Made by a program: the position numbers and the translations under genes. A DNA stretch of 64,000 nucleotides from an uncultured Bacteroidales bacterium (GTDB lineage: Bacteria; Bacteroidota; Bacteroidia; Bacteroidales; UBA11471), in NCBI GenBank assembly GCA_947589325.1, contig CANQAM010000006.1, positions 40,207 through 104,206 on the forward strand, written 5' to 3'. This document shows, piece by piece, positions 35,435-46,033 of this stretch. Position 1 is the stretch's first letter; the number at the start of each line of letters is the position of its first letter. Below the pieces are notes generated by a model that was not told the origin of the DNA, did not search any database, and saw only the letters and a list, made by a program, of their open reading frames with translations.

Positions 35435-36487
35435 ATGAAAAAGGTAATGACGGCGATTCCTATCGCCTTGTGTTTGCTTTGCAGTTGCAGCAACGGTCGG
35501 CGGACGGAGCAGCTGCGCACGGTATTGACGGTCGAGCCGGTAAGTGTCGGCACCGAAGAGATGAAAGTCTTTTCCGGTGTCGTGCAGGAGGCGCGTACTA
35601 TCAGTTTGGGATTCAAGACGCCCGGACAGATAGACAGCATCGGTGTGAAAGAGGGCGATTACGTGCAAGCCGGACAGCTCTTGGCGCGGCTCGACGACAG
35701 CGATTACAAGTTGGGCGTGGAGGCGGCGCAGATACAGTACGACCAGTTGCAGAACGAGGTCGCCCGCATGAAAATGCTTTATGAAAACAAAAACATATCG
35801 GGCAACGACTACGAAAAAGCCGTTGCCGGTTTGCAACAGTTGCAAGTGCAGTTGCAGGTCAATCGGAACAAGTTGGACTATACGCGCCTCTATGCGCCTG
35901 CCGACGGCTATGTGCAGAGCGTGAATTTCGAGGAGTCGGAAATGGTCGATGCCGGTACGCCGCTGATAGCGCTGTTGGATATGTCGCAGATGGAGGTGGT
36001 CATCGACCTGCCGGCAACTCTTTACAACCGCCGCGACGACTTCGTCGGATTTTTCTGCCGCTCGACCGTTACGGGCAGCGAGAACATACCGCTTGCCTTA
36101 ATCGGCATTACGCCGAAAGCCGACGGCACGCAGCTCTATAAGATGCGCCTGCTGCTTTCGCGCAAAGACACCCGCCTGTCGTCGGGCATGAATGTCGAAG
36201 TGCTCGTGCACATCGCCGGCAAGGGAGCCGGTTCGGTGTATACCCTGCCGCTGCACGCGGTTTTCCATGAAAATGCCGACAGTTACGTGTGGGTGCTCGG
36301 CACCGATTCTGCCGTACATAAAACACCGGTGTTCGTCGAAGGCGTCGATGCGGTGGGCAATGCCGTGATAACGTCGGGACTTGCCGGCGGCGAGTCGGTG
36401 GTGAAAGCCGGTGTCGATGCTTTGCACGAAGGTGAAAAAGTACGTGTGCTTGCCCCGTCGGAAGAAAATGTAGGAGGTATTCTGTAA
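35435..36487 (+). CDS. RND efflux periplasmic adaptor (HlyD/AcrA family) lipoprotein
   Basis: A 350-residue membrane fusion protein. The signal has a lipobox at LLCSCS (about C16-C18). A lipoyl half lies around 60-90 (GQIDSIGVKEGDYVQAGQLLARLD), a coiled-coil hairpin at about 90-150, the second lipoyl half (YAPADGYVQSV) near 160, then beta-barrel and membrane-proximal domains. It links the inner-membrane pump to the TolC channel. Its stop overlaps the pump start by one base (TAATG). It is first in a complete three-gene tripartite efflux operon. Substrate unknown. Confidence 0.93.
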   Translation: MKKVMTAIPIALCLLCSCSNGRRTEQLRTVLTVEPVSVGTEEMKVFSGVVQEARTISLGFKTPGQIDSIGVKEGDYVQAGQLLARLDDSDYKLGVEAAQIQYDQLQNEVARMKMLYENKNISGNDYEKAVAGLQQLQVQLQVNRNKLDYTRLYAPADGYVQSVNFEESEMVDAGTPLIALLDMSQMEVVIDLPATLYNRRDDFVGFFCRSTVTGSENIPLALIGITPKADGTQLYKMRLLLSRKDTRLSSGMNVEVLVHIAGKGAGSVYTLPLHAVFHENADSYVWVLGTDSAVHKTPVFVEGVDAVGNAVITSGLAGGESVVKAGVDALHEGEKVRVLAPSEENVGGIL

Positions 36488-39400
36488 TGAAAATGACCGA
36501 ATTTTTCGTGCGGCGTCCGACCCTCTTTTGGTCGGCGATAGTCGGTATTCTGATAGCCGGCGTGCTTGCTTTCATCGCCATGCCCAAGTTGGAAGACCCC
36601 GCCATTGCCGTCAAACAGGCGATGGTTATCGTCCCCTATCCGGGAGCCGATGCCCACGAAGTGGAGTTGAAAGTGGCGCAGGTCATGGAAGACGAATTGC
36701 GCGCCCTGCCCGATATTAAGAAAATAGGTACGGAGTGTCAGAACGGTCTGGCGATGTTCACCGTCGAATTTAAGATGACCGTGCTGATGAAAGACCTCGA
36801 ACAGCATTTCGACCTCTTGCGCCGCAAAGTGAACGACATCCGCCAGAAACTGCCGCAGGATTGTTACGACCCTATCGTCGTCGATGACATGATGGACGTT
36901 TACGGCATCTTCTATGCCCTTACGGCCGACGGCTATTCCTATCCCGAAATGTACAAGTACGCCCGCCTGCTGCGCCGCGAATTGCTCGGCGTGAAAGGCG
37001 TGAAGCGCATCAACATCGGCGGCAGCCGCGACGAGGTAATCGATATCACGCTCTCGAAAGAGATGATTGCCCGCAACGGCCTCATTCCGGCACGTATCAT
37101 GATGGCGCTGCAAAGCGCCGGAAAAACGGTGAATGCCGGCGCCTATCTCGCCGGCAACGACAAAATACGGCTGAGCGTGGGCGAAGCCATAGAAAACGAA
37201 GACGACATTCGCAACCTCTATATCGCCACCGTCGATGGCAAAACGATACGTTTGGGCGATGTGGCGAAAATCGAACGGACGTATGCCGAGCCGCAGCGCA
37301 ACGGCTTTTTCGTGGACGGCAAACCGGCGCTGGCTATCTGCATCGCCATGGAGGAAGATGCCATTGTGCCCGATGTGGGCAAGGCGGTCGATGCCCGTCT
37401 GGCGGAGGTGATGGAGCAGCTTCCGGTAGGCATGGAAATGGAAAAAATATTTTTCCAGCCCGACAAGGTCAATGAGGCTATTACATCGTTCATGCTCAAC
37501 CTGTTGGAGTCGATACTCATCGTCATACTGGTACTCGTCTTTACGATGGGATTCCGCAGCGGCGTCATCATCGGTTTCGGTTTGATACTGACCATTGCCG
37601 TGTCGTTCCCCATTTTGCTCTGCTGCGGCACGACGCTGCAACGCATATCGTTGGGAGCGTTCATCGTGGCGATGGGTATGCTGGTCGATAACGCCATTGT
37701 GATAATGGACGGCATACTGATTGACAAGAAACGTGGCTTGCCGCCCAAAACATACCTCTACCGCATCGGCAACAATACGGCCATGCCGCTGCTCGGCGCG
37801 ACGATTATCGCCGCCTCCACATTCCTGAGCGTTTACCTCTCGCCCGATTCGGCGGGAGAGTATGCCCACGATTTGTTTCTCGTGTTGTGCGTCAGCCTGC
37901 TGTCGAGTTGGGTGTTGGCATTGATACAGGTGCCAGTATGTGCCAAGTCGTGGCTGCCGGCACGCGAAAAGGAAGCGGAAAAGGGGGGCGAAGTCATGAA
38001 TTCGCCCGTACACCGTTTCGTGCGGCGCACCGTTTCGCTGCTTATCGCGCACAAGAAAAAGACGATTGCCATTGCCGTGGCGGTGCTGCTGTTGTGCGCT
38101 TTCGGAATGACGAAGGTGAAAAATCTCTTTTTCCCCGATTTCGATTACAAGCAATTTGTCGTCGAATACTTCCTGCCCGCCCAGACCGACCCCGACAAGG
38201 TGCGGCACGACCTTTTGGAAATGACCGAGCTGCTGCATCAGAATCCTGCCGTCGAACGGGTAACGGCAAGTATGGGCAGCGCGCCGGCGCGCTATTGTCT
38301 GGTGCGCCCCATGACCTCCGGCGGCGATTGCTATGGCGAGTTGCTCGTCGATTGCAAGGATTACGCTACGATAGTGGAGCAGATACCCATTATCCGCAAG
38401 CAGCTGCGCGAGAAATATCCCGATGCCTATATCCGGCTGCGCAAATACAATTTCTCCATTGCCACTTCCCATACGGTCGAGGTCGAATATACCGGACCCG
38501 ACCCTGCCGTGCTGCGCTCCCTCAGTGCGCAGACGGAGGAAATCATGCGCCGTTGTCCCTATGTCGACCCCTATTCGGTGCAGAATAACTGGAAGCCCAA
38601 AGGCAAAACCTTTATTGCCGAATACGTGCAGCAAGACGCTTTGCGGGCGGGCATCGAGCGGAGCGACGTGGGCAACGCCCTGCTGGCTGCCACCGACGGT
38701 ATGCCCGTAGGCGTGCTTGCCGACAACGACCGCATGGTGCTCATCAACCTGCTCGTGCGCAATGCCGACGGCAGCCGCATCACCGACCTCAACGATATTC
38801 CCGTGTGGAGCATGATGAACGTCCGTTTCTCCGACGAAGACGTGCAGCGCCTCATGACCGGCGCGCTGGGCATGGAGGAGTTGCAAGACCGTATGTTCCG
38901 CAGTATGCCGTTGAGCAACGTCGCGCGGAATATCCGGCTCGACTGGGACGAAAACGTCGTCTGCCGCCGGAACGGCAGCCGGGCTATCGAAGCCGAGTGC
39001 GACCCCGATTATGAACTCTTCGACGCCACCCCCGCCAAAGTCATGGCGGATATAAAGGACGAAGTCGATGCCATTCCCTTGCCCGACGGCTACACCCGTC
39101 GCTGGGTCGGCGAAATCGAGCTGCAAAACGACGCCCTGAGCAACGTATTGAAATACATACCCCTTACCGTATTTCTGATATTGATTATCCTCCTGCTGCT
39201 GTTCAACAGCTGGAAAAAAGTAATCCTTATTTTGCTGTGCATTCCCTTCGTGCTTTGCGGCATCACGCCGGCGTTGTTTTTGTGCCGGCAGCCCTTCACG
39301 TTCATGGCGATTATCGGCATGATAGGATTGATAGGCATGATGGTGAAAAATGCGATTGTACTCGTCGATGAAATAAACCGTCTCATCGTCGAGGAGGGCA

Positions 39401-39624
39401 GGCAGCCCTATTATGCCGTCGTCGATGCCACCGTTTCGCGTGTGCGTCCCGTCCTCATGGCGTCCTTGACCACTATCGTGGGCATGATACCGCTGGTAGC
39501 CGACCCCATGTTCGGCTCCATGGCAATCACCATTATGGGCGGTCTTACCGTCGGCACGATAATTACATTGATACTTCTGCCCTTGTTCTACACCGCATTT
39601 TTCCATGTGCGCAAACCGGAATAA
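36487..39624 (+). CDS. RND multidrug efflux pump, AcrB/HAE-1-like
   Basis: A 1045-residue inner-membrane transporter of usual family length. Helix 1 is near 12-30 and there are two large periplasmic loops. The central helix block includes GMLVDNAIVIMDGI (about 397-410), with the membrane aspartate of the proton relay. A second helix block near the C-terminus carries IGMIGLIGMMVKNAIVLVDEINR. It uses proton flow to pump drugs, bile salts or other lipophilic compounds through the TolC channel. It is translationally coupled to the adaptor and lies 33 bases before the tolC-like gene. A 1118-codon antisense frame over it is a compositional artefact. Confidence 0.94.
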   Translation: MKMTEFFVRRPTLFWSAIVGILIAGVLAFIAMPKLEDPAIAVKQAMVIVPYPGADAHEVELKVAQVMEDELRALPDIKKIGTECQNGLAMFTVEFKMTVLMKDLEQHFDLLRRKVNDIRQKLPQDCYDPIVVDDMMDVYGIFYALTADGYSYPEMYKYARLLRRELLGVKGVKRINIGGSRDEVIDITLSKEMIARNGLIPARIMMALQSAGKTVNAGAYLAGNDKIRLSVGEAIENEDDIRNLYIATVDGKTIRLGDVAKIERTYAEPQRNGFFVDGKPALAICIAMEEDAIVPDVGKAVDARLAEVMEQLPVGMEMEKIFFQPDKVNEAITSFMLNLLESILIVILVLVFTMGFRSGVIIGFGLILTIAVSFPILLCCGTTLQRISLGAFIVAMGMLVDNAIVIMDGILIDKKRGLPPKTYLYRIGNNTAMPLLGATIIAASTFLSVYLSPDSAGEYAHDLFLVLCVSLLSSWVLALIQVPVCAKSWLPAREKEAEKGGEVMNSPVHRFVRRTVSLLIAHKKKTIAIAVAVLLLCAFGMTKVKNLFFPDFDYKQFVVEYFLPAQTDPDKVRHDLLEMTELLHQNPAVERVTASMGSAPARYCLVRPMTSGGDCYGELLVDCKDYATIVEQIPIIRKQLREKYPDAYIRLRKYNFSIATSHTVEVEYTGPDPAVLRSLSAQTEEIMRRCPYVDPYSVQNNWKPKGKTFIAEYVQQDALRAGIERSDVGNALLAATDGMPVGVLADNDRMVLINLLVRNADGSRITDLNDIPVWSMMNVRFSDEDVQRLMTGALGMEELQDRMFRSMPLSNVARNIRLDWDENVVCRRNGSRAIEAECDPDYELFDATPAKVMADIKDEVDAIPLPDGYTRRWVGEIELQNDALSNVLKYIPLTVFLILIILLLLFNSWKKVILILLCIPFVLCGITPALFLCRQPFTFMAIIGMIGLIGMMVKNAIVLVDEINRLIVEEGRQPYYAVVDATVSRVRPVLMASLTTIVGMIPLVADPMFGSMAITIMGGLTVGTIITLILLPLFYTAFFHVRKPE

Positions 39625-39657
39625 GGAAAAGATTGGCAACCGATAAAAAGGAACGAA

Positions 39658-40977
39658 ATGAAAAAAATCATCATATCATCAGCCGCGATATTACTCTGTT
39701 GCACGGCGCTGCGGGCACAAGAGCAGGAGCCGCTTATGCTTTCGCAGGAGGAGTGCCGGAAAATGGCGCTCGCCTACAACGAAGATATGCAGAATGCCGA
39801 TAACGAATTGCGGAAAGCCAAGTTGGACAAAGCCATCGCCTTTGCTGCCTATCTGCCCGGATTCGACGCCAGCGCGTCGGGCACCTACATTTACCCCGAC
39901 ATCGACATGATGGGCATGGAGCTGCAAATGCGCGGTATGTATGCGGCGGGAGTTACCCTGACGCAGCCGATTTATGTGGGCGGTAAAATCCGCGCCGCCA
40001 ACAAGCTCTCGCGCATCGGACTCGACTGCGCCGAAGAAATGACGCGCAAAACCCGCATGGAAGTGCTTTACGATGCCGACAATGCTTATTGGACCTTCAT
40101 CGCCGTCGCCCGCAAGGTGCGTATGCTCGAATCGTATTCCGCGCAGATGGACGCCATATACCGGCAGGTCGAAACGAGCCTTGCCTCGCAGCTGGCTACC
40201 GAAAACGACCTGCTTCGCATCAGCGCCAAACGCAGCGAAATAACCTATCAGCTGCAAAAAGCCCGCAACGGCGCCGACCTCTGCCGCATGGCGCTTTGCA
40301 ACGTCATCGGCGCCGACCTCGACACCCGCATCATTCCCACCGATACGGTGATTGCCGTAACCCCTCCGGAATATACCGACGAGAGCATCGAACTGCGCCC
40401 CGAGCTGCACCTCCTCCAAAAACAGATAGAAGCCGGAGAGCAGCAGATACGCATGGCGCGTTCCGAGATACTCCCCTCTGTGGCATTGATGGGCGGCTAC
40501 CTTTATTATGGAAACATAAAGATGAAAAGTTTCGTCGCCGACCCGACGTCGGGCGCATATGTTCCCTATACGCAGGAATTTAAGGACGGATTTGCCGCAG
40601 CCATGCTTTCGGTGTCGGTGCCGCTTTTCCATTGGGGCGCCGGATTGAAAAAAGTGAAGAAAGCCAAACTCGACCTCGAAAACAACCGCCTCGCTTTGCA
40701 GAAAAACAGCCGCCTGCTCTCGATAGAGGTGCGGCAGGCGCTCCGCAACCTCACCGACAGCTACACGATGATAGAAACGACCGAATTGGGCTGCCGGCAG
40801 GCGGAAGCCAACTTGCAGAATATGAACACCCGCTACGAAGCCTCCATGTGTTCGCTTACCGACCTGCTCGATGCGCAGGCGCAATGGCAGCAGGCGCTGA
40901 GCAACCGCATCGAGGCGCAGACCCAATACAAAATATACGAAACCGACTACCTCCGCGCCACCGGACGGTTGGAATAA
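39658..40977 (+). CDS. TolC-family outer-membrane efflux channel
   Basis: A 439-residue outer-membrane protein with signal peptide 1-20 (ending ALRAQ). Two OEP repeats of long coiled coil are visible, each starting with a pattern such as YNEDMQNADNELRKAKLDKAIAFA-type helices. The strand DASASGTYIYPDI and the conserved LTQPIYVGGKI are present. It forms the trimeric exit duct for the RND pump encoded upstream. No lipobox is present. It ends the operon just before a strong terminator. Confidence 0.92.
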   Translation: MKKIIISSAAILLCCTALRAQEQEPLMLSQEECRKMALAYNEDMQNADNELRKAKLDKAIAFAAYLPGFDASASGTYIYPDIDMMGMELQMRGMYAAGVTLTQPIYVGGKIRAANKLSRIGLDCAEEMTRKTRMEVLYDADNAYWTFIAVARKVRMLESYSAQMDAIYRQVETSLASQLATENDLLRISAKRSEITYQLQKARNGADLCRMALCNVIGADLDTRIIPTDTVIAVTPPEYTDESIELRPELHLLQKQIEAGEQQIRMARSEILPSVALMGGYLYYGNIKMKSFVADPTSGAYVPYTQEFKDGFAAAMLSVSVPLFHWGAGLKKVKKAKLDLENNRLALQKNSRLLSIEVRQALRNLTDSYTMIETTELGCRQAEANLQNMNTRYEASMCSLTDLLDAQAQWQQALSNRIEAQTQYKIYETDYLRATGRLE

Positions 40978-40981
40978 AAAA

Positions 40982-41009
40982 TCGCCCTGCAAAGAAATTT
41001 GCAGGGCGA
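40982..41009 (+). terminator. Terminator after the RND efflux operon
   Basis: Perfect 12-base stem TCGCCCTGCAAA (40982-40993) with 40998-41009 and a four-base loop; an A-run on each side, with T-poor sequence beyond, so efficiency on the plus strand is uncertain. Confidence 0.7.
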
Positions 41010-41318
41010 AAAATGTAATTCATTAAGAAAATCTTTCTTTCATTCTATTTGGCATCTTGTTCGACAGGAGAATATTCGGTGTCGTGCTATGCCTGATTCT
41101 TTTTCTCCTTTGTCGCACGGAACAAAATTACCTGTCTGCTCTGCCAAATGACGGCAGTGCGGATAAAAATTTCAAATTTTTTATTTCCGCAAAGAATCGG
41201 CGGATAATTTTTACAGACCGGCTGAAATGTATATCTTTGTCGGGGCGAAGCCGTTTTCTTCCATTCTCGTTTTGGAAAATAGACGCCGTTCGCCTTGTAA
41301 TCCGGAAAAAAGAGGTTT
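41010..41318. other. Intergenic region between tolC-like gene and lepA
   Basis: About 310 bases without a supported gene. It contains the lepA promoter-like element at 41232-41239 and AT-rich sequence, but no repeat, tRNA or riboswitch that I can recognise. Short frames in it lack coding character. Confidence 0.6.
41232..41239 (+). promoter_or_regulatory. Putative -7 element for lepA
   Basis: TATCTTTG is an exact TAnnTTTG match, giving a leader of about 75 bases before the lepA ATG at 41319. Confidence 0.45.
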
Positions 41319-43106
41319 ATGAAGAATATCCGCAATTTTTGCATTATCGCGCATATCGACCACGGCAAGAGCACGTTAGCCGACCGCCTGCTCGAATACA
41401 CCCACACCATCGCCCCGCAGGACTTGCAGGCGCAGGTGCTCGACGACATGGATTTGGAGCGGGAGAGGGGCATTACCATAAAGAGCCATGCCATACAGAT
41501 GGAGTACGCCTACAAGGGCGAAACCTATATTCTCAATCTGATTGACACTCCGGGGCATGTCGATTTCTCTTACGAAGTATCGCGTTCGATAGCCGCCTGC
41601 GAAGGTGCGCTGCTCGTCGTCGATGCTTCGCAGGGCATTCAGGCGCAGACCATATCCAACCTCTATATGGCGCTGGAAAACGATTTGGAGATTATTCCCG
41701 TGATGAACAAAATCGACCTCGACAGCGCCATGCCCGATGAGGTGGAAGACCAAATCGTCGAACTGCTTGGCTGCAAACGCGAAGAAATATTGCGCGCCAG
41801 CGGCAAGACCGGCGCCGGCGTGGAGGATATCCTCAACGCCATTGTCGAGCGCATTCCCGCGCCGAAAGGCGACCCCGATGCCCCCTTGCAGTGCCTTATC
41901 TTCGACTCGGTATTCAATTCGTTTCGCGGAATCATCGCCTATTTCAAAATAGTGAACGGCGTTATCCGTTCGGGCGATCAGGTGAAATTCGTCGCTACGG
42001 GCAAAGAATACGAAGCCGACGAAGTCGGCGTTCTCAAAATGGATTTGTCTCCCCGCAAGGAGTTGCGCACCGGCGATGTAGGCTACATCATTTCGGGCAT
42101 CAAGACCTCCCGCGAGGTGAAGGTGGGCGACACCATCACCCACATCGCGCGCCCCTGTGCCGAAGCCATCGACGGCTTCGAGGAGGTGAAACCGATGGTG
42201 TTTGCCGGCGTATATCCGATTGAAAGCGAAGATTTTGAAAATCTGCGGGCATCGCTGGAAAAATTGCAGCTCAATGATGCCTCGCTCACTTTCCAACCCG
42301 AATCGTCGGTAGCGCTCGGATTCGGTTTCCGCTGCGGATTTCTCGGATTGCTCCACATGGAAATCGTGCAGGAGCGCCTCGACCGCGAATTCGACATGGA
42401 CGTCATCACGACCGTCCCCAACGTTTCTTACAAAGTCTATGACAAGAAGGGAAACGTCATCGAGGTGCACAACCCCTCCGGACTTCCCGACATTACGCTT
42501 ATCGACCACATCGAAGAACCCTATATCCGCGCTTCGGTCATCACCGTTGCCGACTACATCGGCCCCATAATGACGCTTTGTCTCGGCAAACGCGGCGAGC
42601 TGGTGAAGCAGGAATACATTTCGGGCAATCGGGTGGAGCTCATTTACGACCTGCCGCTGGGCGAAATCGTCATCGATTTTTACGACAAACTGAAAAGCAT
42701 CTCCAAAGGGTATGCCTCGTTCGATTACCACCTGCACGATTTTCGTCCCTCGAAACTCGTCAAACTCGATATTCTGCTCAACGGCGAGTCGGTCGATGCC
42801 CTTTCGACGCTCACCCATGCCGACAATGCCGTAACCTTCGGTCGCCGCATGTGCGAGAAATTGAAAGAGCTGATACCCCGCCAGCAATTCGACATTGCCA
42901 TACAGGCGGCTATCGGCGCCAAAATCATTGCTCGCGAAACGATAAAAGCCGTGCGCAAGGACGTTACCGCCAAATGTTACGGCGGCGACATAAGCCGTAA
43001 GCGCAAACTTCTTGAAAAACAGAAGAAAGGCAAGAAGCGCATGAAACAAATCGGTACGGTCGAAGTGCCGCAGAAAGCCTTTTTGGCGGTGCTGAAACTC
43101 GATTGA
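41319..43106 (+). CDS. lepA: Elongation factor 4 (LepA)
   Basis: A 595-residue translational GTPase of full length. The G domain shows AHIDHGKST at 11-19, [17 protein letters not shown] and NKIDLD. Domains II, III and V follow, and the specific C-terminal domain ends with [22 protein letters not shown] (shown here only as the basic tail from about 560). LepA binds ribosomes and influences initiation and stalled elongation under stress. The gene has its own promoter; nhaA starts 52 bases after the stop and may be co-transcribed. Confidence 0.97.
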   Translation: MKNIRNFCIIAHIDHGKSTLADRLLEYTHTIAPQDLQAQVLDDMDLERERGITIKSHAIQMEYAYKGETYILNLIDTPGHVDFSYEVSRSIAACEGALLVVDASQGIQAQTISNLYMALENDLEIIPVMNKIDLDSAMPDEVEDQIVELLGCKREEILRASGKTGAGVEDILNAIVERIPAPKGDPDAPLQCLIFDSVFNSFRGIIAYFKIVNGVIRSGDQVKFVATGKEYEADEVGVLKMDLSPRKELRTGDVGYIISGIKTSREVKVGDTITHIARPCAEAIDGFEEVKPMVFAGVYPIESEDFENLRASLEKLQLNDASLTFQPESSVALGFGFRCGFLGLLHMEIVQERLDREFDMDVITTVPNVSYKVYDKKGNVIEVHNPSGLPDITLIDHIEEPYIRASVITVADYIGPIMTLCLGKRGELVKQEYISGNRVELIYDLPLGEIVIDFYDKLKSISKGYASFDYHLHDFRPSKLVKLDILLNGESVDALSTLTHADNAVTFGRRMCEKLKELIPRQQFDIAIQAAIGAKIIARETIKAVRKDVTAKCYGGDISRKRKLLEKQKKGKKRMKQIGTVEVPQKAFLAVLKLD

Positions 43107-43158
43107 CGCGGCAACATTCCGGTACGAAAAGTTGTTTTCTGTAAAATAGACGCGCTTT

Positions 43159-44505
43159 ATGACAGACCGGTTGTACGCTTTGCGCAAATCGCTCCACACG
43201 TATGCCAACGGCGGGTACATACTCATAGCCGTTACGGTGCTTGCCATGACGATGGCAAACTCGCCGTGGCGCGACGCCTATTTTTCGTGGTGGAACGCTC
43301 CCGTGTCGGCGCAGATAGGCGGCTTCAACCTTTTCGAGCATCACGGACAGCCGATGTCGCTCATGCAGGTCATCAACGATGCCCTCATGGCGCTTTTCTT
43401 TTTCTCTGTCGGTCTGGAAATCAAACGCGAAGTTTTGGTGGGCGAGCTTTCCTCCATGCAGAAAGCGTTGGGCCCCGTCGTTGCCGCACTGGGCGGCATT
43501 GCCTTTCCCATACTGCTCTTTTGGCTGTTGGCGTCCGATGCGGCGATGCTGCGCGGCTGCGCCATACCTATGGCTACCGACATCGCTTTTTCGTTAGGCG
43601 TTTTGAGTATGTTCGGCAAGCGGGTGCCTATCGGGTTGAAAATCTTTCTGGCGGCACTGGCGGTTGCCGACGACATCGGCGGCATCTTGGTCATTGCCGT
43701 GTTTTACACCGCGCACATTTCGTGGTGGTGGATAGTTTATTCGTTTATCGCTTTGTCGCTGCTCTACGCCGGCGGACGGATTCTCCGCATTCAGAGCAAA
43801 ACTTTTTACCTGCTGTTCGGCGTTGTCGTCTGGTATTTTTTCCTGCGTTCGGGCATACACCCCACGATTTCGGGCGTATTGGTGGCATTCTGCATACCGG
43901 CGCGTCCGCTGGTCGATACGCGCCGCTTCATCGAGGAGATACACGACGCCCTGCATGAATTTCCGCATACGCAGCCCGCTGTCGGAAAAAACGCCCTGCT
44001 CACGAACGAGCAGGTGAATGTGCTGAAAGAGGTGGAGTCGGCTTCCGACCGTGTCATCAGTCCGTTGCAGGACTTGGAAGACATGCTGCACCCGTTGATT
44101 AATTATTTGATAATTCCGCTTTTCGCTTTTGCCAATGCCGGCATATCGCTGGCGGGCGTGGAGGCGGGGACGCTGTTTCAGGGAATCGCGCTCCCGATAT
44201 GGGTGGCGCTGGCGGTCGGCAAGTTTGCGGGGATATTTCTCTTTGCGTGGCTGCCGGTTGCCTGCCGGTGGGTGAAGCGTCCCGACTTCGTTACGTGGCG
44301 CATGATAGCCGGCGTTGCGGCGTTGGGCGGCATCGGATTCACCGTATCGCTGTTTATCGCCAACCTTTCGTTCCCGTCGCTTTCCGCTGCCGATGCGACA
44401 TATCTCACCCAAGCCAAATTAGGGATTCTCGTCGGCTCCATACTCTCGGGCGTGGTCGGGTATATCCTGCTTAGCTTTTCGCTGCCGCCCGCTCCGAAAG
44501 AGTAG
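43159..44505 (+). CDS. nhaA: Na+/H+ antiporter NhaA
   Basis: A 448-residue inner-membrane protein with about twelve helices. Key residues are seen: ATDIAFSLG at 139-147 (equivalent of Asp133) and AVADDIGG at 168-175 with the ion-binding Asp pair at 171-172. It exchanges two protons for one sodium ion, exporting sodium and setting internal pH. It belongs with the sodium-pumping Nqr complex encoded at 56-62 kb in one Na+ economy, though the genes are far apart. It converges on the PAP2 gene with 8 bases between. Confidence 0.95.
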   Translation: MTDRLYALRKSLHTYANGGYILIAVTVLAMTMANSPWRDAYFSWWNAPVSAQIGGFNLFEHHGQPMSLMQVINDALMALFFFSVGLEIKREVLVGELSSMQKALGPVVAALGGIAFPILLFWLLASDAAMLRGCAIPMATDIAFSLGVLSMFGKRVPIGLKIFLAALAVADDIGGILVIAVFYTAHISWWWIVYSFIALSLLYAGGRILRIQSKTFYLLFGVVVWYFFLRSGIHPTISGVLVAFCIPARPLVDTRRFIEEIHDALHEFPHTQPAVGKNALLTNEQVNVLKEVESASDRVISPLQDLEDMLHPLINYLIIPLFAFANAGISLAGVEAGTLFQGIALPIWVALAVGKFAGIFLFAWLPVACRWVKRPDFVTWRMIAGVAALGGIGFTVSLFIANLSFPSLSAADATYLTQAKLGILVGSILSGVVGYILLSFSLPPAPKE

Positions 44506-44513
44506 GAATCCTT

Positions 44514-45911
44514 TTACAGAAAAATGTTTACCGATGCGCCGAGCGTGTACGACGAAAAGGCTTTGTGGGTCTGTATCACGTTGTCGGGCTCGTCGATGAA
44601 GTAGTAGCGGTAATTCGTCGGCGTGAGCGTGTAGTCGAAAAAGAAGCGTAAGCCCATTTGCCGTTTTACCCAATAAGAGATTGTCAGTCCCGTCTGAAAG
44701 TCGGGTGCGTGAATTTCCTTTATTTTCAGAAAAGGCGTTTGGGCGGTTTCGTCATTGCCCGTCAGATATAGCGTTTGCGGCTCGCCGAAAGAGTAGCCCG
44801 CCAGCAGTTTGCTCTCCACCGACCAGCGGTAGGTGAGGGGCAGTACGAAGTAGCCGCCTGCCGAAACCGAAAGAAAATCGAAACCGCCGCCGGCGATGCC
44901 CGTTTGTTCGTCGGAAAGATATTTCCCGAAAGCCTTGTTCATTTGCAGGGAGGCGGGTACGTGGCTGGCAGTGGCTTGCCCGCCGATGCCCGTGTAGTTG
45001 TTGATAAGCCAAGCCCCCTCTATGCCCGTCGAGGCACCCGTCGAGGTGGTGAAGCACAAGGCGTCGTCGATGCGTATCGTCTTCGCCATGAACGTGAATC
45101 CCGTGTTCAGACCGAAGAACGACGGCGTGCGGTCGGGCAGCCTCGTGTCGTAGTCGTATGCCGGATATTGTATGCCTTTGTCCTTGAATATCAATCCGGC
45201 AATCCAATATCCCATTTCGGTGGAAAGAATGCCGATGCCGGCGCCCGTCATCACGTCCGAAATCCAGTGCCGGTTGTTCATCAGACGCGAGTAGGCGGTA
45301 ACGGTGGCGAGCGTGTAGCCTGCCACGCTGTACCACGGGCTGCGCCGCCCGAACTCCTCGTGCAGCATGGTGGCGGTCATGAATGCCGTTGCCGAGTGAC
45401 CCGACGGGAAAGAATTTTTCTCATGGGAATTGGGACGTTGCGATTTAACCGTATATTTCAATCCGTTGTTCACTATCGCCATGATAGCCACCGAAAAGGC
45501 GTCCGCCGTAAGCATACGTCCCCACGAGCTGTAACTTTTCACGCCGCCGATTTTCAATCCCAGCAGCAGTACCGCCGGAGCATATTGCAGATAATCGTCA
45601 TAGTGGCGGCGAAAATGGGGAATATAGGCGTTCCGCAGGTCGTTGAACGGCTGTTTGGCAAATTCCATGACGACACCGCCTACTGTCAGCGGCACGGCGA
45701 CGGAAGTTTCTTTGAACCATTCTTTCGAAGTCAGTCGGTCGAGTTTCTTTTGCGCTTTTCCGTAGAACAGCGGGCGCCGGTAGGGCAGGCTGTCGCACGG
45801 CGAGGCAAGCGAAGGCGCTGCATACGCGCTGTTGTATGGCTGTTGGGCATGCAACGGCAGACTGCACACGATAAGAAAAAACAGCATTCCCAAAATAGAA
45901 ATGCGCACCAT
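44514..45911 (-). CDS. PAP2-family phosphatase with C-terminal beta-barrel-like domain
   Basis: A 465-residue exported protein. The signal peptide (about 1-22) ends LHAQ. The acid-phosphatase core has all three motifs: KYTVKSQRP at 152-160, PSGH at 169-172 and SRLMNNRHWISDV at 208-220, with both catalytic histidines. From about 255 the sequence turns to alternating beta strands that end in an aromatic/hydrophobic strand, resembling a small outer-membrane barrel. PAP2 enzymes dephosphorylate lipid phosphates such as undecaprenyl-PP or lipid A. The start at ATG 45911 is preferred over a TTG two codons upstream. Barrel and localisation are inference. Confidence 0.85.
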   Translation of the reverse strand: MVRISILGMLFFLIVCSLPLHAQQPYNSAYAAPSLASPCDSLPYRRPLFYGKAQKKLDRLTSKEWFKETSVAVPLTVGGVVMEFAKQPFNDLRNAYIPHFRRHYDDYLQYAPAVLLLGLKIGGVKSYSSWGRMLTADAFSVAIMAIVNNGLKYTVKSQRPNSHEKNSFPSGHSATAFMTATMLHEEFGRRSPWYSVAGYTLATVTAYSRLMNNRHWISDVMTGAGIGILSTEMGYWIAGLIFKDKGIQYPAYDYDTRLPDRTPSFFGLNTGFTFMAKTIRIDDALCFTTSTGASTGIEGAWLINNYTGIGGQATASHVPASLQMNKAFGKYLSDEQTGIAGGGFDFLSVSAGGYFVLPLTYRWSVESKLLAGYSFGEPQTLYLTGNDETAQTPFLKIKEIHAPDFQTGLTISYWVKRQMGLRFFFDYTLTPTNYRYYFIDEPDNVIQTHKAFSSYTLGASVNIFL

Positions 45912-46033
45912 AGGCAATAAATTTTTTGCAAAGTAATAAGTTTTTTAGAAATTGAACAAATCCTGAACAAAAAAAGCAAAAAGATTGTTCTTTGTACGGA
46001 CAGGAACAGATGCAGCGATTTTTTTCTATTTAT

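Noticed and set aside
36283..39639. 1118-codon antisense open frame opposite the RND pump
   Set aside because: The sense gene is an unmistakable RND transporter. The antisense frame is open because codons TTA, CTA and TCA are rare on the sense strand; it shows no domain, signal or start context.
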